DNA from: Deltaproteobacteria bacterium ADurb.Bin151
GTDB taxonomy: Bacteria; Desulfobacterota; Syntrophia; Syntrophales; Smithellaceae
Direction of reading: 5' to 3'
Length of the DNA: 59,126 nucleotides
NCBI GenBank assembly: GCA_002070455.1
Contig: MWDG01000013.1
Coordinates: 1 to 59,126, forward strand
Below, piece after piece: positions 44,270 through 54,048 of this stretch. The notes under the pieces were generated by a model. It had not been told where the DNA came from. It was given only the letters and a program-made list of their open reading frames with translations, and searched no databases. A program made the position numbers and the translations under genes. How positions within the stretch are numbered: position 1 is the stretch's first letter; each line of letters starts with the position of its first letter.

Positions 44270-45268
44270 TTAACATCCGACTAAATATCTCGAATTGCGC
44301 CCGCTGATTTTTTTAACTATGGTGATAATAAAAATACTCCCTGTAACACCTGCACACCATGAAATAAGTGCGTACACAAAAGAATAGTCCACAGATATTT
44401 CGGGATAGACAGATTGGCAGGCGCGGACGATAGGAAAATGCAGTAAATAAATTCCGTAAGATGCATTGCTGACAAATTGAACGCCTGCCTGTGACTTATG
44501 AATCCACATGCCCATTGTGATGAGGATGGTAATACACGCGTAAATGTAGAACTGGGTTAATATTGGAAATGAAGAAAAATGATTGCCTCCCATCCTTGTG
44601 TAAACAAGGATTATCGCCACCAGAAAAACACCGCCGCAAATAACGCCTGCTCGATATTGCCTTAACAATGATCCGACTGTTTCATAATACAGTGAAAAAA
44701 CCCAGCCCGACATGTAAGCAAACAAGTGAAAAAATGGATGGCGAAAAATCAGAAACATAGACGACATACCGAAACTAATCAATCCTTTCACAAACGCAAG
44801 AAGCAATAAAGCGGAAAGCCCCCACAGCCCCAAAACCCATTTGTCGGGTACTTGCCTCAAAACAAGAGAACCAGCAAATAGATAAAATAAAACAAACACG
44901 TAATAATAAATACCAAAAGTATTGCCGAATATTAGATTATAGATGAACTGCCCCGCGTTAAGGTTCTTTAATTCTATGCTTAAACCAGGCACGTCAAGAA
45001 ATTGCAGACAGATTGAACAGCACAAGTAAGGTGGCAATAGTCTGATCAGCTTTTTTCTAACGATCTGTTCAGTTGAATTTTCTTTCTTATCAAAAAGAAA
45101 TCCAGCAGCAAAAAAGAGACCGGGAACAGCAAACTTGGTAAAATCACTCGCCAGATATCCCAGAAAATTAGAAGGTTCAAACGACGTAGATATCGAATGT
45201 ATATAAACGACTGTTAAAATACAGGCACACTTTAACACATCTATTTCATAAAATCGTCGTTGCCCCAA
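44270..45268 (-). CDS. Acyltransferase family 3 (OafA/YrhL-like) membrane protein
   Basis: A 332-residue protein with about ten membrane helices. The start RFYEIDVLKCACILTVVYIH and the His at 'YIHS', followed by GLFFAAGFLF, are typical of acyltransferase-3 proteins; SYGIYLLHFPIVRA near residue 280 is the conserved late motif. They transfer acetyl or other acyl groups from the cytoplasm to sugars in the periplasm, so this one probably O-acetylates the polymer. The start is TTG 45268, supported by AGAGGT upstream (agaggtaattTTG). No ATG nearby. Confidence 0.87.
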   Translation of the reverse strand: MGQRRFYEIDVLKCACILTVVYIHSISTSFEPSNFLGYLASDFTKFAVPGLFFAAGFLFDKKENSTEQIVRKKLIRLLPPYLCCSICLQFLDVPGLSIELKNLNAGQFIYNLIFGNTFGIYYYVFVLFYLFAGSLVLRQVPDKWVLGLWGLSALLLLAFVKGLISFGMSSMFLIFRHPFFHLFAYMSGWVFSLYYETVGSLLRQYRAGVICGGVFLVAIILVYTRMGGNHFSSFPILTQFYIYACITILITMGMWIHKSQAGVQFVSNASYGIYLLHFPIVRACQSVYPEISVDYSFVYALISWCAGVTGSIFIITIVKKISGRNSRYLVGC

Positions 45269-45359
45269 AATTACCTCTTATGATCATTCCTATTGAGAGT
45301 GGATATTTTCCCCGGCATGATTAGAATTTACATGAGATAATATCCTGGTTAAAAACTGT

Positions 45360-45650
45360 TTAGTGGAATCTTCCCACGTCAACCAGGACTACTCCTTCAG
45401 TTTTTTTTGTTGCCGGAAACTCGCCGTCTTTCTCATATTGCCGTACAAGGTCCGACAGTGTTTCGGGCGCACCCATGTCGGAATAAGCAACATAATCGCC
45501 CCCACCTTCACGAAAAACCGGAATGTCACCGGCCATGACCGGCAAATTGCATTGCATTGCCTCGACCATGGGCAAACCGAAGCCCTCCGCGAAAGAAGGA
45601 ATCACGAGGCTATGTGATTTTCGATAGCATTAACCAGGTCCCAAAAACGC
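45360..45650 (-). pseudogene. Remnant of a GT4 glycosyltransferase (C-terminal fragment)
   Basis: About 80 residues starting LVIPSFAEGFGLPMVEAMQC, the nucleotide-binding EX7E block of GT4 enzymes, then AGDIPVFREGGGDYVAY. There is no start codon of its own. A stop (TAA near 45632) precedes it in frame, while another frame upstream reads FWDLVNAIENHIAS, the sequence expected just before LVIPSFAEGFG. This indicates a frameshift near 45608-45612. Everything N-terminal to that has been replaced by the radical SAM gene, whose stop lies at 45650. It was probably cut off when that gene arrived. Confidence 0.85.
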
Positions 45651-46642
45651 TAATAATCGCGCTCGTTGCTGTTCCAAAATATGGGGATAGTACATTTCTT
45701 ACAAATATCTGGAACATTTTTATTACAAAACCCATCATATAATTTTTGCCATGTTCCATTATTAATCAGTTCATGCAAGGGTGTATCTTTAATATTTCCG
45801 AAAGTCATTTCACGATCATGATCTACATCTCTGCATCCACATTGTGTTAAACTACCATCGGCTCTTAATGTTATTCCTCTGTAAATCTGAAGGCAGGGGC
45901 TGCTATGATTTTTTAATTTTGGCGCCACATACATAAAGCCAGGAAGATTATAATCCTTTATTTTATCATTCCAGTTATCAACAAAGTTATTTATCAGGAA
46001 ATGATAACCAAGTTTTTTAAACCTTTTATATTGTCTGTTAAAAGTCGGGAAAAGGGAGTCTGTGTAAATTATAATATTGATAGAACATTTTAAGAATCTA
46101 TCTGATAAAGCAATCTCCGCTAGATTGCTTATCAACTTATCATAAAAAGAGTTTCTAAACATTTTTTCATATTGATCTTTTTCAAATCCTGATGTGCTGA
46201 TGAACAGGTCGGTCATACCGGCATCAACCAGGTCTTCAAATACTCGTTTCGTAAGCAAAATCCCGTTTGTGAATAATTCTATCTGTACAATTTCAGGATA
46301 TTTTTTTAAGTATTTCATTCTTTCAAATAATAACTTGTCCAAAAGTGCTTCACCAACAACCGGGATAAAGCTCACCATTTCCCCACCTTCAGATACGAAT
46401 TGATCTATGGCTGACTTGTACAGTTCAAAATCCAAAGTCTTTTTCTCAGATTTATCGTATTGATAAGCGCAGAATACACAATTGGAATTACATTTATTTG
46501 TTCCTTCGATTCTTAATTGTACGTATTTGTTTTTCTGCAGTGATTGTTTAAAACCCCTATATTTATATTTTATCCACGCGTTTCTTACATGATTCGTGAT
46601 TATAAGATAAGGCATAAAAAAATTTTTTACATTCATCTTCAT
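45650..46642 (-). CDS. Radical SAM protein with SPASM-like C-terminal cluster
   Basis: A 330-residue protein. The 4Fe-4S/SAM motif is CNSNCVFC (Cx3Cx2C, near residue 53), preceded by VQLRIEGTNK. The C-terminal region CLQIYRGITLRADGSLTQCG and DICKKC gives the cysteines of a SPASM auxiliary cluster. Similar proteins modify peptides or sugars, and several carbohydrate-locus members are uncharacterised. The substrate here is unknown. Base composition is clearly more AT-rich than the flanks, and it interrupts a GT4 remnant, both suggesting later arrival. AGAGGTAAAGA precedes ATG 46642. Confidence 0.88.
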   Translation of the reverse strand: MKMNVKNFFMPYLIITNHVRNAWIKYKYRGFKQSLQKNKYVQLRIEGTNKCNSNCVFCAYQYDKSEKKTLDFELYKSAIDQFVSEGGEMVSFIPVVGEALLDKLLFERMKYLKKYPEIVQIELFTNGILLTKRVFEDLVDAGMTDLFISTSGFEKDQYEKMFRNSFYDKLISNLAEIALSDRFLKCSINIIIYTDSLFPTFNRQYKRFKKLGYHFLINNFVDNWNDKIKDYNLPGFMYVAPKLKNHSSPCLQIYRGITLRADGSLTQCGCRDVDHDREMTFGNIKDTPLHELINNGTWQKLYDGFCNKNVPDICKKCTIPIFWNSNERDY

Positions 46643-46740
46643 TCTTTACCTCTAGAATATATCAGGGTTAATATTCAAGAATGTTCACGAACATCGACTC
46701 GACAGTTTTGATATTTTTACTGCGGAGTTGAATATAAAAA

Positions 46741-47601
46741 TTACTCTTTCCTTGCGATGATTATCTGAGATTTTGGTAAGTATTTATCGAAAGATTCTAA
46801 TATTTCTTCAGAACTGTTCAATTCCATTAAGCCGGCCCATGTATTGGACCAACTCTGTAAAACAGGATGAAAGGGGGGCTTGATATGGTCCATAATGGGG
46901 CCATGCAAACGGTCCTGGCGATGAACGATCCAAAACAATGACATAAAAACAGTCCAATAAAATCCCCATGTGTCATATTTTTCTATTTTCAACCCAGAAT
47001 TTTCCACCAATTGGACAAATCTTTCTTTATCAAAAATCTGAATATGATTCGGTTCAGAAAAGTATATGGGATTCGCAAAAGGTTCCTGCAGCATTTCTGA
47101 TCGAGCATCCGGTACTGTTATGAGATATTGAGCACCCGTCTTTCCCACCCTGACCAGTTCCTTCAATATCATCTCCGGTTTTGAAGTGTGCTCCAACATT
47201 TCCATGGACAATATTTTTGTCGCATATCCGTCCGATAGCGGTAATGGTATTGTGTCACTGACAAAACCTTCTATTTTTCTTGCCTTGGTATGACTGGCTT
47301 TTTCAATGAGATTTTTAATTTTACAAGCGTCAACATCTGAGAAAACAATATGAGCACCCTGACGCGCACAAAATAAAATGGCCGCACCATCTCCACACCC
47401 TACATCCAGAACAATATCGTCAGCCGTGATTTTAAAATCAACAAATAATTCTCCCTTTTCTGATTGATACCATCCTCGTCTCAATGCATTTATTTCTCCG
47501 CATCTACGAGGATCTAATTCAATCGGTACAGAAAATTCTTTTCCTTCTTTTGTAAAAAAACCAACTAATCTATCACCCAGTCTTTTAAGTTTTTTCATCA
47601 T
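46741..47601 (-). CDS. Class I SAM-dependent methyltransferase next to exporter 2
   Basis: A 286-residue protein. DIVLDVGCGDGAAILFCARQ carries motif I near residues 62-81, then IVFSDVDACKI, SMEMLEHTSKPEMILKELVR and YLITVPDA. FANPIYFSEPNHIQIFDKER is usual in glycan-locus methyltransferases. The gene sits directly downstream of wzt2, the slot where ABC-exported O-antigens often have a terminal methyltransferase, so a chain-end methylation role is plausible. AT-rich like its neighbour at 45650. Two ATG codons at the start (47601 and 47598). Confidence 0.85.
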   Translation of the reverse strand: MMKKLKRLGDRLVGFFTKEGKEFSVPIELDPRRCGEINALRRGWYQSEKGELFVDFKITADDIVLDVGCGDGAAILFCARQGAHIVFSDVDACKIKNLIEKASHTKARKIEGFVSDTIPLPLSDGYATKILSMEMLEHTSKPEMILKELVRVGKTGAQYLITVPDARSEMLQEPFANPIYFSEPNHIQIFDKERFVQLVENSGLKIEKYDTWGFYWTVFMSLFWIVHRQDRLHGPIMDHIKPPFHPVLQSWSNTWAGLMELNSSEEILESFDKYLPKSQIIIARKE

Positions 47602-47690
47602 ATTGATACGACTATTTCTAAATGGCTATCCGTGTGTTTACCTGCCTCACCAGCAACCTCCGGCATTAACCTTGATCATCCTATACAACG

Positions 47691-48926
47691 TCATGACTCG
47701 GGGGAAACACGCTGAAACGACAGGACAGCATTTAAAGAAACGCTGCCTACAAAATCCACCTTTCGGGTATTGAGCACGGAAAAGATTAAACCGCCGTCGC
47801 ACCACTCATAATTATCAGACAAGTGCGAATCCATTTTGGAAATTGCTGTCGTAATGGAATAGTTACCTTTTCCCAGGTTCATGACAAATTCAAAGCAGAA
47901 AACCAGTTGCTCGCCCACCGACAGATGTTCGATGGCCTGACCCAACCGATAGCTGTTGATACCATACATGATCTGCCCGAAGCGGTCCTTGATCATAAAT
48001 CCCATTACGGCTTCTTCAACCGGCTTGTTGACGCGGGCCGTGATCTCCAGTCTCACGTTCGTTCCGGTTTCAACCGCTTCCACTGACTTTCCATCCCCGG
48101 TCAGAAGCCTGACCTTTGCAACAGTGATCTCACCACCGCCGGAAACCGTTTGAACCTTTCCGAAAGTGTTTCGTTCCTGACGGATTAAATTGACATCCCG
48201 CGCGGCAAGCAGCGCGTGGTAGAAATCCATCGCTTCTTCCGCAGGTCCTTCCTTGACCACCTTTCCTTCATGCAATACGATAACCCGGTCACAGATGGAT
48301 TGAATCGCATTGCGATCATGAGAAACTAGAAGCAGGGTTGTTCCTTCTTCCCGAAATGTACGGATTTTTCTGAAGCTCTTATGCTGAAAATAAGAATCAC
48401 CAACAGACAACGCTTCATCCACAATCAACAGATCCGGTCGTTGGGCTGTGGCCACAGCAAAGGCAAGGCGCATAAGCATACCGCTGGAATACGTCCGAAC
48501 CGGCTGTTCGATATAATCGCCAATTTCCGCAAAGGCTTCGATCTCCGGCAGGAGAGTCTGGATCTCATCAACAAGAAAGCCAAACAGTTGTCCGGCCATG
48601 ACAACATTCTGACGACCGGTAAAGTCGGGATGAAAACCCATACCCAATTCCAGAAGCGCCGCAACCCGGCCATTCATTTGAATGATTCCCGTCGTCGGTT
48701 GGGTGGTGCCAGCAATGATCTTCAGTAGCGTGGATTTTCCCGCGCCGTTCATGCCGACAATGCCGATGGCCTCACCATGCTGTACCTCACAGTTCACATC
48801 CTGTAAGGCCCAGTGAACATGGTGCCGGGGGGGGGAAGATGGCAGACACCACTCCGCAAGCCTTGCCCAGTGGCTAAAATATCGTTTATATGCCTTGCCC
48901 AAATTTTGAATTCGCAGAATTGTCAT
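47691..48926 (-). CDS. wzt: ABC polysaccharide exporter ATP-binding protein with C-terminal glycan-binding domain (Wzt, exporter 2)
   Basis: 411 residues. Walker A GMNGAGKST (~58-66), signature TYSSGM, Walker B LLIVDEALSVGD and switch His in LLVSHDRNA. Residues ~265-405 (VAKVRLLTGDGKSVEAVETG, GFMIKDRFGQIMYGINSY) form the Wzt_C beta-sandwich. The codons for S31-P32-P33 contain a run of nine C on the coding strand (48827-48835). Its ATG shares one base with the wzm2 stop (TGATG). It is clearly divergent from the other wzt at 29011-30357. Confidence 0.94.
   Translation of the reverse strand: MTILRIQNLGKAYKRYFSHWARLAEWCLPSSPPRHHVHWALQDVNCEVQHGEAIGIVGMNGAGKSTLLKIIAGTTQPTTGIIQMNGRVAALLELGMGFHPDFTGRQNVVMAGQLFGFLVDEIQTLLPEIEAFAEIGDYIEQPVRTYSSGMLMRLAFAVATAQRPDLLIVDEALSVGDSYFQHKSFRKIRTFREEGTTLLLVSHDRNAIQSICDRVIVLHEGKVVKEGPAEEAMDFYHALLAARDVNLIRQERNTFGKVQTVSGGGEITVAKVRLLTGDGKSVEAVETGTNVRLEITARVNKPVEEAVMGFMIKDRFGQIMYGINSYRLGQAIEHLSVGEQLVFCFEFVMNLGKGNYSITTAISKMDSHLSDNYEWCDGGLIFSVLNTRKVDFVGSVSLNAVLSFQRVSPES
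48827..48835. repeat. Nine-base G:C homopolymer inside wzt2
   Basis: Nine G on the plus strand (ccGGGGGGGGGaag), that is C9 in the wzt2 coding strand around codons 31-33. In the given sequence the frame is open. A change of one base would end the protein soon after, before Walker A. Confidence 0.85.
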
Positions 48927-49723
48927 CAGATTTCATCCACCATTTCGCCGGCCCGGCGCCAGTAAAGAGCTATTGCCAACAGGCAAACGCTGATTGCTAT
49001 AAGAGTAGCAGGAACTAGCGTTGACCATTGCGGCCATTGCCCGTATAAGAGAATAGATTGATACGCAGCCACAACAGATACCATTGGATTGAGGCGAAAC
49101 CATGGCTGTATATATTCCGGCAATACAGACGCCGGATAGACAATAGGCGTAAACCAGAACCAGAACTGCAGGACGATTCCAACAAACTGCCCAACATCAC
49201 GAAAAAAAACATTCATAATGCCCAGAAACACCCCCAGTCCGATCGCGAGGGCAATCTGAACAATCAGTATCGGCGTCAACGCTAAAATGACCCAACCGGG
49301 GAATTTACCCACTAGCACAAGAAAAGATAAGAACAGTCCGAAAATGATCAAAAAATTCACACCGGCATTCAAAACCACAATCACCGGCAGGCAGATGCGC
49401 GGGAACGTTAGTTTCTTAATCATGTTAGCATTATCAAGAAAAACCGTCTGACAACGCCCGATGATTTCAGCAAACAATCCCCAGGTCAAAATTCCCGCAC
49501 ACAGATAAATGCTGTATGCCAGCGTATCATTCATTCCAGGCAGACGGACTTGCATTAACCGGGAAAAAATGATGGTATAGATGAGAATGGTAGCCAGCGG
49601 CGTCAGGATAGCCCAGAAGCTCCCCAGAAGAGAATTGCGATATCGGGACTGAAACTCCCGCTGGACACTGCCCCAGATAAATCCGCGATACGACCAGATG
49701 GCCTTCAGTTGGGCATTAACCAT
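48926..49723 (-). CDS. wzm: ABC-2 polysaccharide exporter permease (Wzm, exporter 2)
   Basis: 265 residues with six membrane helices. WGSVQREFQSRYRNSLLGSFWA near residues 17-38 is the ABC-2 N-terminal amphipathic start; ILTPLATILIYTIIFSRLM follows, and FWFTPIVYPASVLPEYIQ with LNPMVSVVAAYQSILLYG near the C-terminus are standard. It pairs with the wzt2 product to export a lipid-linked glycan. GAGG lies upstream of ATG 49723. It is first in the run wzm2-wzt2-methyltransferase, directly after the tandem-GT4 synthase gene. Confidence 0.94.
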   Translation of the reverse strand: MVNAQLKAIWSYRGFIWGSVQREFQSRYRNSLLGSFWAILTPLATILIYTIIFSRLMQVRLPGMNDTLAYSIYLCAGILTWGLFAEIIGRCQTVFLDNANMIKKLTFPRICLPVIVVLNAGVNFLIIFGLFLSFLVLVGKFPGWVILALTPILIVQIALAIGLGVFLGIMNVFFRDVGQFVGIVLQFWFWFTPIVYPASVLPEYIQPWFRLNPMVSVVAAYQSILLYGQWPQWSTLVPATLIAISVCLLAIALYWRRAGEMVDEI

Positions 49724-49776
49724 CAGTTGATCCTCTCAGTTTGCCAATAGCCGCTTTTCGAAATGATTTTTTTAAG

Positions 49777-52356
49777 TCATTTATAAACATTTCTTTTCTT
49801 TCCGATGGCATTCAATGAAACGGCTGACGGCTTATCCAAAATAGCCGCCATCAGCTGTTCGGCGCTCTGTGCCCAGGTTAATCGTGGCATGCCGCAGGAC
49901 TGTGGAACACTGCCCTGCCGGCAAAGCTCGATCCAGCGCTGGATGGTATCCGCCAAAACGTGAGGCTCGCTTCCTTTAAAATAATACGCGTGTTCGCCAG
50001 CAACCTCGCGGAAAACGGGAATATCACGCGCAATTACAGGAATTTTGTGCCGGGCAGCTTCAATGAGCGGTAGTCCAAAACCTTCTCCCTCGCTGGCAGC
50101 AATCAGACAGACGCACGACGCATATATCTTTTCCAGATATTCATCACTGATCCTGTCAAGCCAATGTAAACGGTTTCCGTATTCAGCATGAGACAACAGT
50201 CTATTAGCCAGATTCTCCATCCCCCAGCCTTTTTTACCCACGATAACAAGGCTGACATTCACACCGTCCGACCACAAAAGCTCAAAAGAATCGAGAATTT
50301 GGTCCTGCCCTTTACGCGGCTCAATTGTTCCAACAACCAGAAAACTTGTGCCTGAAGATATCTTTCCGATTGTATCAACACCATCGGGCGGAATGCCACA
50401 TGTCGGAATCGAGTTTTCGATGTCGGAGCCTAAATGAAACCAACCGATTCTAAAGGGCCTTTTGCGTTCTGTTGTGTTCGCCATCATCCATTGCTGAAGT
50501 TCTAGTGCCACAGCCCGGGATATACATATAGCGCCGTTTGCATGCGACAGCGCTTTTAACCATTCAACAAATTCATCACACAACTCAGGCCAGAAAAAAT
50601 GCGGGAATCGAGCAGGCAAAAGGTCATACACAACGTGATAAACCGTCACACCTTTATTCCTCAAATAGCGTGTCTTTTCAATGTGCGATATAGCTACGCC
50701 AGGATGAAGATCCAAATATAATAGAATGTCTCCAGAATAAAATTCAATGCGGGCATTGTCTGTTGTGGCAACCGGATAACCGTGAATCTTGTCAATTAAT
50801 ACTCCAGCGCGATAAAATTCGTGGTCATCCAAACTTGTGTAAACGGGTTCCGCTTCTATTTCCTGACATTCGCGCACTAGTTCGTAACAAATTGCCCGAA
50901 CGACGCGCTGGATACCCGTGTGATCTCTATTCTGTATCATTGCACTTACATCAAGGAAAAGCTTTCTTGGACGATCAGACTTGGAAGGATACGTTTCTGA
51001 TAAGGAAACGGCAATGGCCATCATATCAGAAGACTTGAGTTGCGCGGCAATGGAACCCGCCGCAATTTCCTCAATCGTGGTTTTTACAGGATCAGCTACA
51101 CTTATAGTGGATGAATTCGCACCGTTTTTTTTTAAGGTACCACCTGCGCTTTCTAAAATGTCTAAAAGCTTACTGGCGCTAGTGTCCCACGAAAAAGAAG
51201 CGGCGCGGGCAATGCCGTTTTGTTTGAGGTGTTCACGAAAGTTGGAATTTATAAGGGCACGTTCCATTTTTTGCGCCATGTCAGCTTCATCATATGGATC
51301 AAAAAGCGCCTCCCCCAATCCTACAACCTCGGGAAGACTTGCAGCTTTAGAAGCAATAACCGGGGCACCGCAAGCCATGGCTTCCAGCGGAGGCAAACCA
51401 AATCCCTCGTGAATAGAAGGAAATACGAATAATTTACACAAATTGTAGAGCGAAATGAGGTCGTTGTCATTCAGGTAGCCCGTGAAAACAACACCGGAAT
51501 CAAAACCTAATTTTCGAAGGATACTTCTATGCATTTCCTGGTTACTATTTAACTCCTTGCCAACCATTACAAGCTGATGATCATTTCTTGTTTCTATCGG
51601 GAGTCTTGCGTATGCCTGGTAAAGGCGATTTAGATTTTTATGGATGTCTGCGCCACCCGAGTAAAGTAAGAAAGGTTTAGTAATCCCTAAACGAGAAAGC
51701 AGTGCTCTACGTTCTTCAATATGAATATCCTTCTGTCTAAATTTCAGGTGATCAACTGCATTATAAATAACGGCCACGCTGTCAGACGGCACACCGACAA
51801 GCTCGATTATTTCTTTCTTCGAATGTTCCGAAACAGTTAGGATAATATCTGATTTTCGCGCTCCTTCTATTTTTTCGTCATACCATTTTTGAATTGAAGG
51901 CAGGGTATTGTAACGTTGAGGATAAACCATCGGAATCACATCATGCAAAGTTGTACAAAAAAGCGCTTTAGACGATAATAGTTTGACACTTGTGGGCGCC
52001 GGATCAAACAATCCTTCCTGTAAATTTGTCGAAAAAATGATATCAGGATTAAGAGAATTTAAAAATACTTCCCGAGAGATCTCCGCCGCCCATTTTGCAG
52101 GTGCGTAGTCATGATTAATTGCCGAACAATTGTAAAATTGTTGCCATACCCGTATTTTCTCTTGTGGTAATAATCCCTCAAATTCATCCCTGATGTCTCC
52201 TATTGCATCCTGAAATGCTCCATTGAGGGCCAGGAATATTTCGTGATCACGATGGTTATGCAACAGGCTTGTGACCAGTCCCATTGTGTAACGCCCGACA
52301 CCACGATGTCGGGAGAATGGAGTTTGCGCGCCTTGCATATCAATAACAATTCGCAT
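49777..52356 (-). CDS. Tandem GT4 glycosyltransferase (WbdA-like polymerase candidate)
   Basis: 859 residues with two GT4 domains. The first (1-~400) has [48 protein letters not shown] and the EX7E motif [11 protein letters not shown]. The second (~455-845) has [44 protein letters not shown] and [13 protein letters not shown] linker of about 50 low-complexity residues joins them. Size and layout are those of WbdA of E. coli O9a, the bifunctional mannosyltransferase that builds a homopolymer, and of A-band D-rhamnan enzymes. With gmd-rmd nearby, a D-rhamnan polymerase is a fair inference. The start is ATG 52356, overlapping the upstream stop (TGATG). Confidence 0.88.
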   Translation of the reverse strand: MRIVIDMQGAQTPFSRHRGVGRYTMGLVTSLLHNHRDHEIFLALNGAFQDAIGDIRDEFEGLLPQEKIRVWQQFYNCSAINHDYAPAKWAAEISREVFLNSLNPDIIFSTNLQEGLFDPAPTSVKLLSSKALFCTTLHDVIPMVYPQRYNTLPSIQKWYDEKIEGARKSDIILTVSEHSKKEIIELVGVPSDSVAVIYNAVDHLKFRQKDIHIEERRALLSRLGITKPFLLYSGGADIHKNLNRLYQAYARLPIETRNDHQLVMVGKELNSNQEMHRSILRKLGFDSGVVFTGYLNDNDLISLYNLCKLFVFPSIHEGFGLPPLEAMACGAPVIASKAASLPEVVGLGEALFDPYDEADMAQKMERALINSNFREHLKQNGIARAASFSWDTSASKLLDILESAGGTLKKNGANSSTISVADPVKTTIEEIAAGSIAAQLKSSDMMAIAVSLSETYPSKSDRPRKLFLDVSAMIQNRDHTGIQRVVRAICYELVRECQEIEAEPVYTSLDDHEFYRAGVLIDKIHGYPVATTDNARIEFYSGDILLYLDLHPGVAISHIEKTRYLRNKGVTVYHVVYDLLPARFPHFFWPELCDEFVEWLKALSHANGAICISRAVALELQQWMMANTTERKRPFRIGWFHLGSDIENSIPTCGIPPDGVDTIGKISSGTSFLVVGTIEPRKGQDQILDSFELLWSDGVNVSLVIVGKKGWGMENLANRLLSHAEYGNRLHWLDRISDEYLEKIYASCVCLIAASEGEGFGLPLIEAARHKIPVIARDIPVFREVAGEHAYYFKGSEPHVLADTIQRWIELCRQGSVPQSCGMPRLTWAQSAEQLMAAILDKPSAVSLNAIGKKRNVYK

Positions 52357-52643
52357 CAATGGTGATCCTGCTGAAGACGTTTTACTGCTTGTTTCAAATC
52401 TAAATAGATCTGACGCGCATAGGGGGAAAGATGATCAATGCTGCTTGGATTAAAAGCCATTGACTGACTATATGAAGACATTCTTAAACGCATGAGGATT
52501 GAGTGTGCAATGTTTTTTAAGCCAAGTGCACAAACTACCTTAACAACGAAAATGCGTAACTTTGGATAGGTTTTTACAAAATTCAATACCTGCCGTAAAC
52601 TGGCTTTTATGAAGCTTTTCAGTAAAGACCTGACCGCCTTCAT
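52356..52643 (-). CDS. Small translationally coupled protein of unknown function
   Basis: 95 residues, basic and alpha-helical. It contains an arginine/lysine-rich N-terminus (MKAVRSLLKSFIKASLRQVL) and ends LSPYARQIYLDLKQAVKRL. That last block resembles a short segment I associate with the ends of glycosyltransferases in ABC-type O-antigen loci ('LSPRARxIYxDLKxAI'). The amphipathic N-terminus could bind membrane or the synthase. Both ends overlap neighbours (ATGA with the upstream gene, TGATG with the tandem-GT4 gene). ATG 52643 is preferred because GGAAAA lies at proper distance; ATG 52649 is the alternative. Confidence 0.7.
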   Translation of the reverse strand: MKAVRSLLKSFIKASLRQVLNFVKTYPKLRIFVVKVVCALGLKNIAHSILMRLRMSSYSQSMAFNPSSIDHLSPYARQIYLDLKQAVKRLQQDHH

Positions 52644-54043
52644 TGCCATTTTCCACGTTCCATTCTTAACTTAGCCTTTACCCATTGTTGTGCCTTAATG
52701 ATATTGGCTTTCGACATATTTTTTTGACGGCGCCAAACTTTCCGGATAGTCGCAATCAGCCGACCTTCACTAAACATACCGCAAGCCTGTAAAACTGTTT
52801 TCAAGCGTTCTTCCGCAATGGCTTTCGAACAGTATTTTTGCAAGCTGTCCACCGCGTTTCGCGACATGAGCGCATAACGGGCGGGATTATTTTTCGCGAC
52901 ATGAAAACTTTCCTGATAGGCCCGCAAGAGGGATTCCCAGTTGATCCGATAGCGAAATGTGCGCAAAGCTGATCGCGGGTCATGAGGCCAGTGAATCCAC
53001 TCCATACTGGAGGTGACCACAAATGCATTGTCATGGTTGACATAGTCTTCCATGGCCGTGTGCGATGGCGCGATGGCTGGTTTCCCCGCGGACATGTATT
53101 CCATCAACGGCAGACACTGGCCCTCTCCATGCGCCGTATTCACCACATAGGTGGATTCCAGGATGAGTTTTTTATAACTGTCATCATCTAAAAATCCATG
53201 TAGAGCAACAACACGGCATTTAAATGGTGACAGCTTCTTAATTTCGCTGATGATCATTCCCCGTACAGCCTCAAAATCATAATAGGCCAGTTTCATCACC
53301 AAAGTAACGCCTTCCACCTCCCGAAACGCCCAGCAAAACCCCCAGAGCAAATCCAACCAGTTTTTCCTGCCGTCATTGGGATTAAAGACCGAAGTGTAAA
53401 TAATGCCTTCCATATGGATGTTAACTTTTTTATCTTCTGTCAGAGACGATCGCTGTTCGATAAAGCCCGTCTTGTCGTCTTCAATTGTCGTTACCTCGCC
53501 ACACCCTTTGAAGTCGATCAAGACGCCATCAAAAGTCAAATCAAATCCATTGGATCGGGCAGAGGTATTTTTTTTCCGGTATAGTTTTGCATAATCGTCC
53601 CATATAGGCGCGGGAATAGACCATGCCGGATAATCCTTGCCCATGGCGTGCTGAACGGACCGCACGGCAAAACTGGAATGGGTAATGGTGCACCCGTGTT
53701 TGCTAAATACGGTCCGCCAATCGTTGCGGGGATCTCCTCCCCACACATCTGTTGGTAACGTCATATACTCCCAGGCAAATACGGATATTGTGGGACACGC
53801 AAGATCCATCATCGTCTTGAAAGGTGGCGTAAAGGATAAAAACAGGCAGGGCTCGCCTCTGGCCTTACAATTTCGGTAGATGACATCCACTTCTATCGCG
53901 GGATTCCTGATCTCGACAACGAAAGCAAATTTTTCCAGCACTGGGCGGTATTTTTTCAAAACAAAATAGTAACTGTAGTCCAGCCCGCCGATATTGGCGG
54001 CAATGCTTCCTTTTGATTCCACTGAATGAACAATAATAACCAT
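52640..54043 (-). CDS. GT4-like glycosyltransferase
   Basis: A 467-residue protein with an unusual N-terminal half (GLDYSYYFVLKKYRPVLEKF, VFAWEYMTLPTDVWGGDPRN, SIPAPIWDDYAKLY). The C-terminal half is GT4 (EGIIYTSVFNPNDGRKNWLD, VALHGFLDDDSYKKLI, then AHGEGQCLPLMEYMSAGKP as EX7E). It is a paralogue of the neighbouring 562-residue protein but lacks that protein's inserted beta domain. Donor unknown. ATG 54043; five bases separate it from the paralogue. Confidence 0.83.
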   Translation of the reverse strand: MVIIVHSVESKGSIAANIGGLDYSYYFVLKKYRPVLEKFAFVVEIRNPAIEVDVIYRNCKARGEPCLFLSFTPPFKTMMDLACPTISVFAWEYMTLPTDVWGGDPRNDWRTVFSKHGCTITHSSFAVRSVQHAMGKDYPAWSIPAPIWDDYAKLYRKKNTSARSNGFDLTFDGVLIDFKGCGEVTTIEDDKTGFIEQRSSLTEDKKVNIHMEGIIYTSVFNPNDGRKNWLDLLWGFCWAFREVEGVTLVMKLAYYDFEAVRGMIISEIKKLSPFKCRVVALHGFLDDDSYKKLILESTYVVNTAHGEGQCLPLMEYMSAGKPAIAPSHTAMEDYVNHDNAFVVTSSMEWIHWPHDPRSALRTFRYRINWESLLRAYQESFHVAKNNPARYALMSRNAVDSLQKYCSKAIAEERLKTVLQACGMFSEGRLIATIRKVWRRQKNMSKANIIKAQQWVKAKLRMERGKWQ

Positions 54044-54048
54044 AAAAT

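Noticed and set aside
51125..51133. A9 tract in the tandem-GT4 gene as a second phase-variation site
   Set aside because: It lies in AT-rich linker codons (Lys-Lys-Asn), where such a run is expected by chance; weaker than the C9 tract in wzt2.
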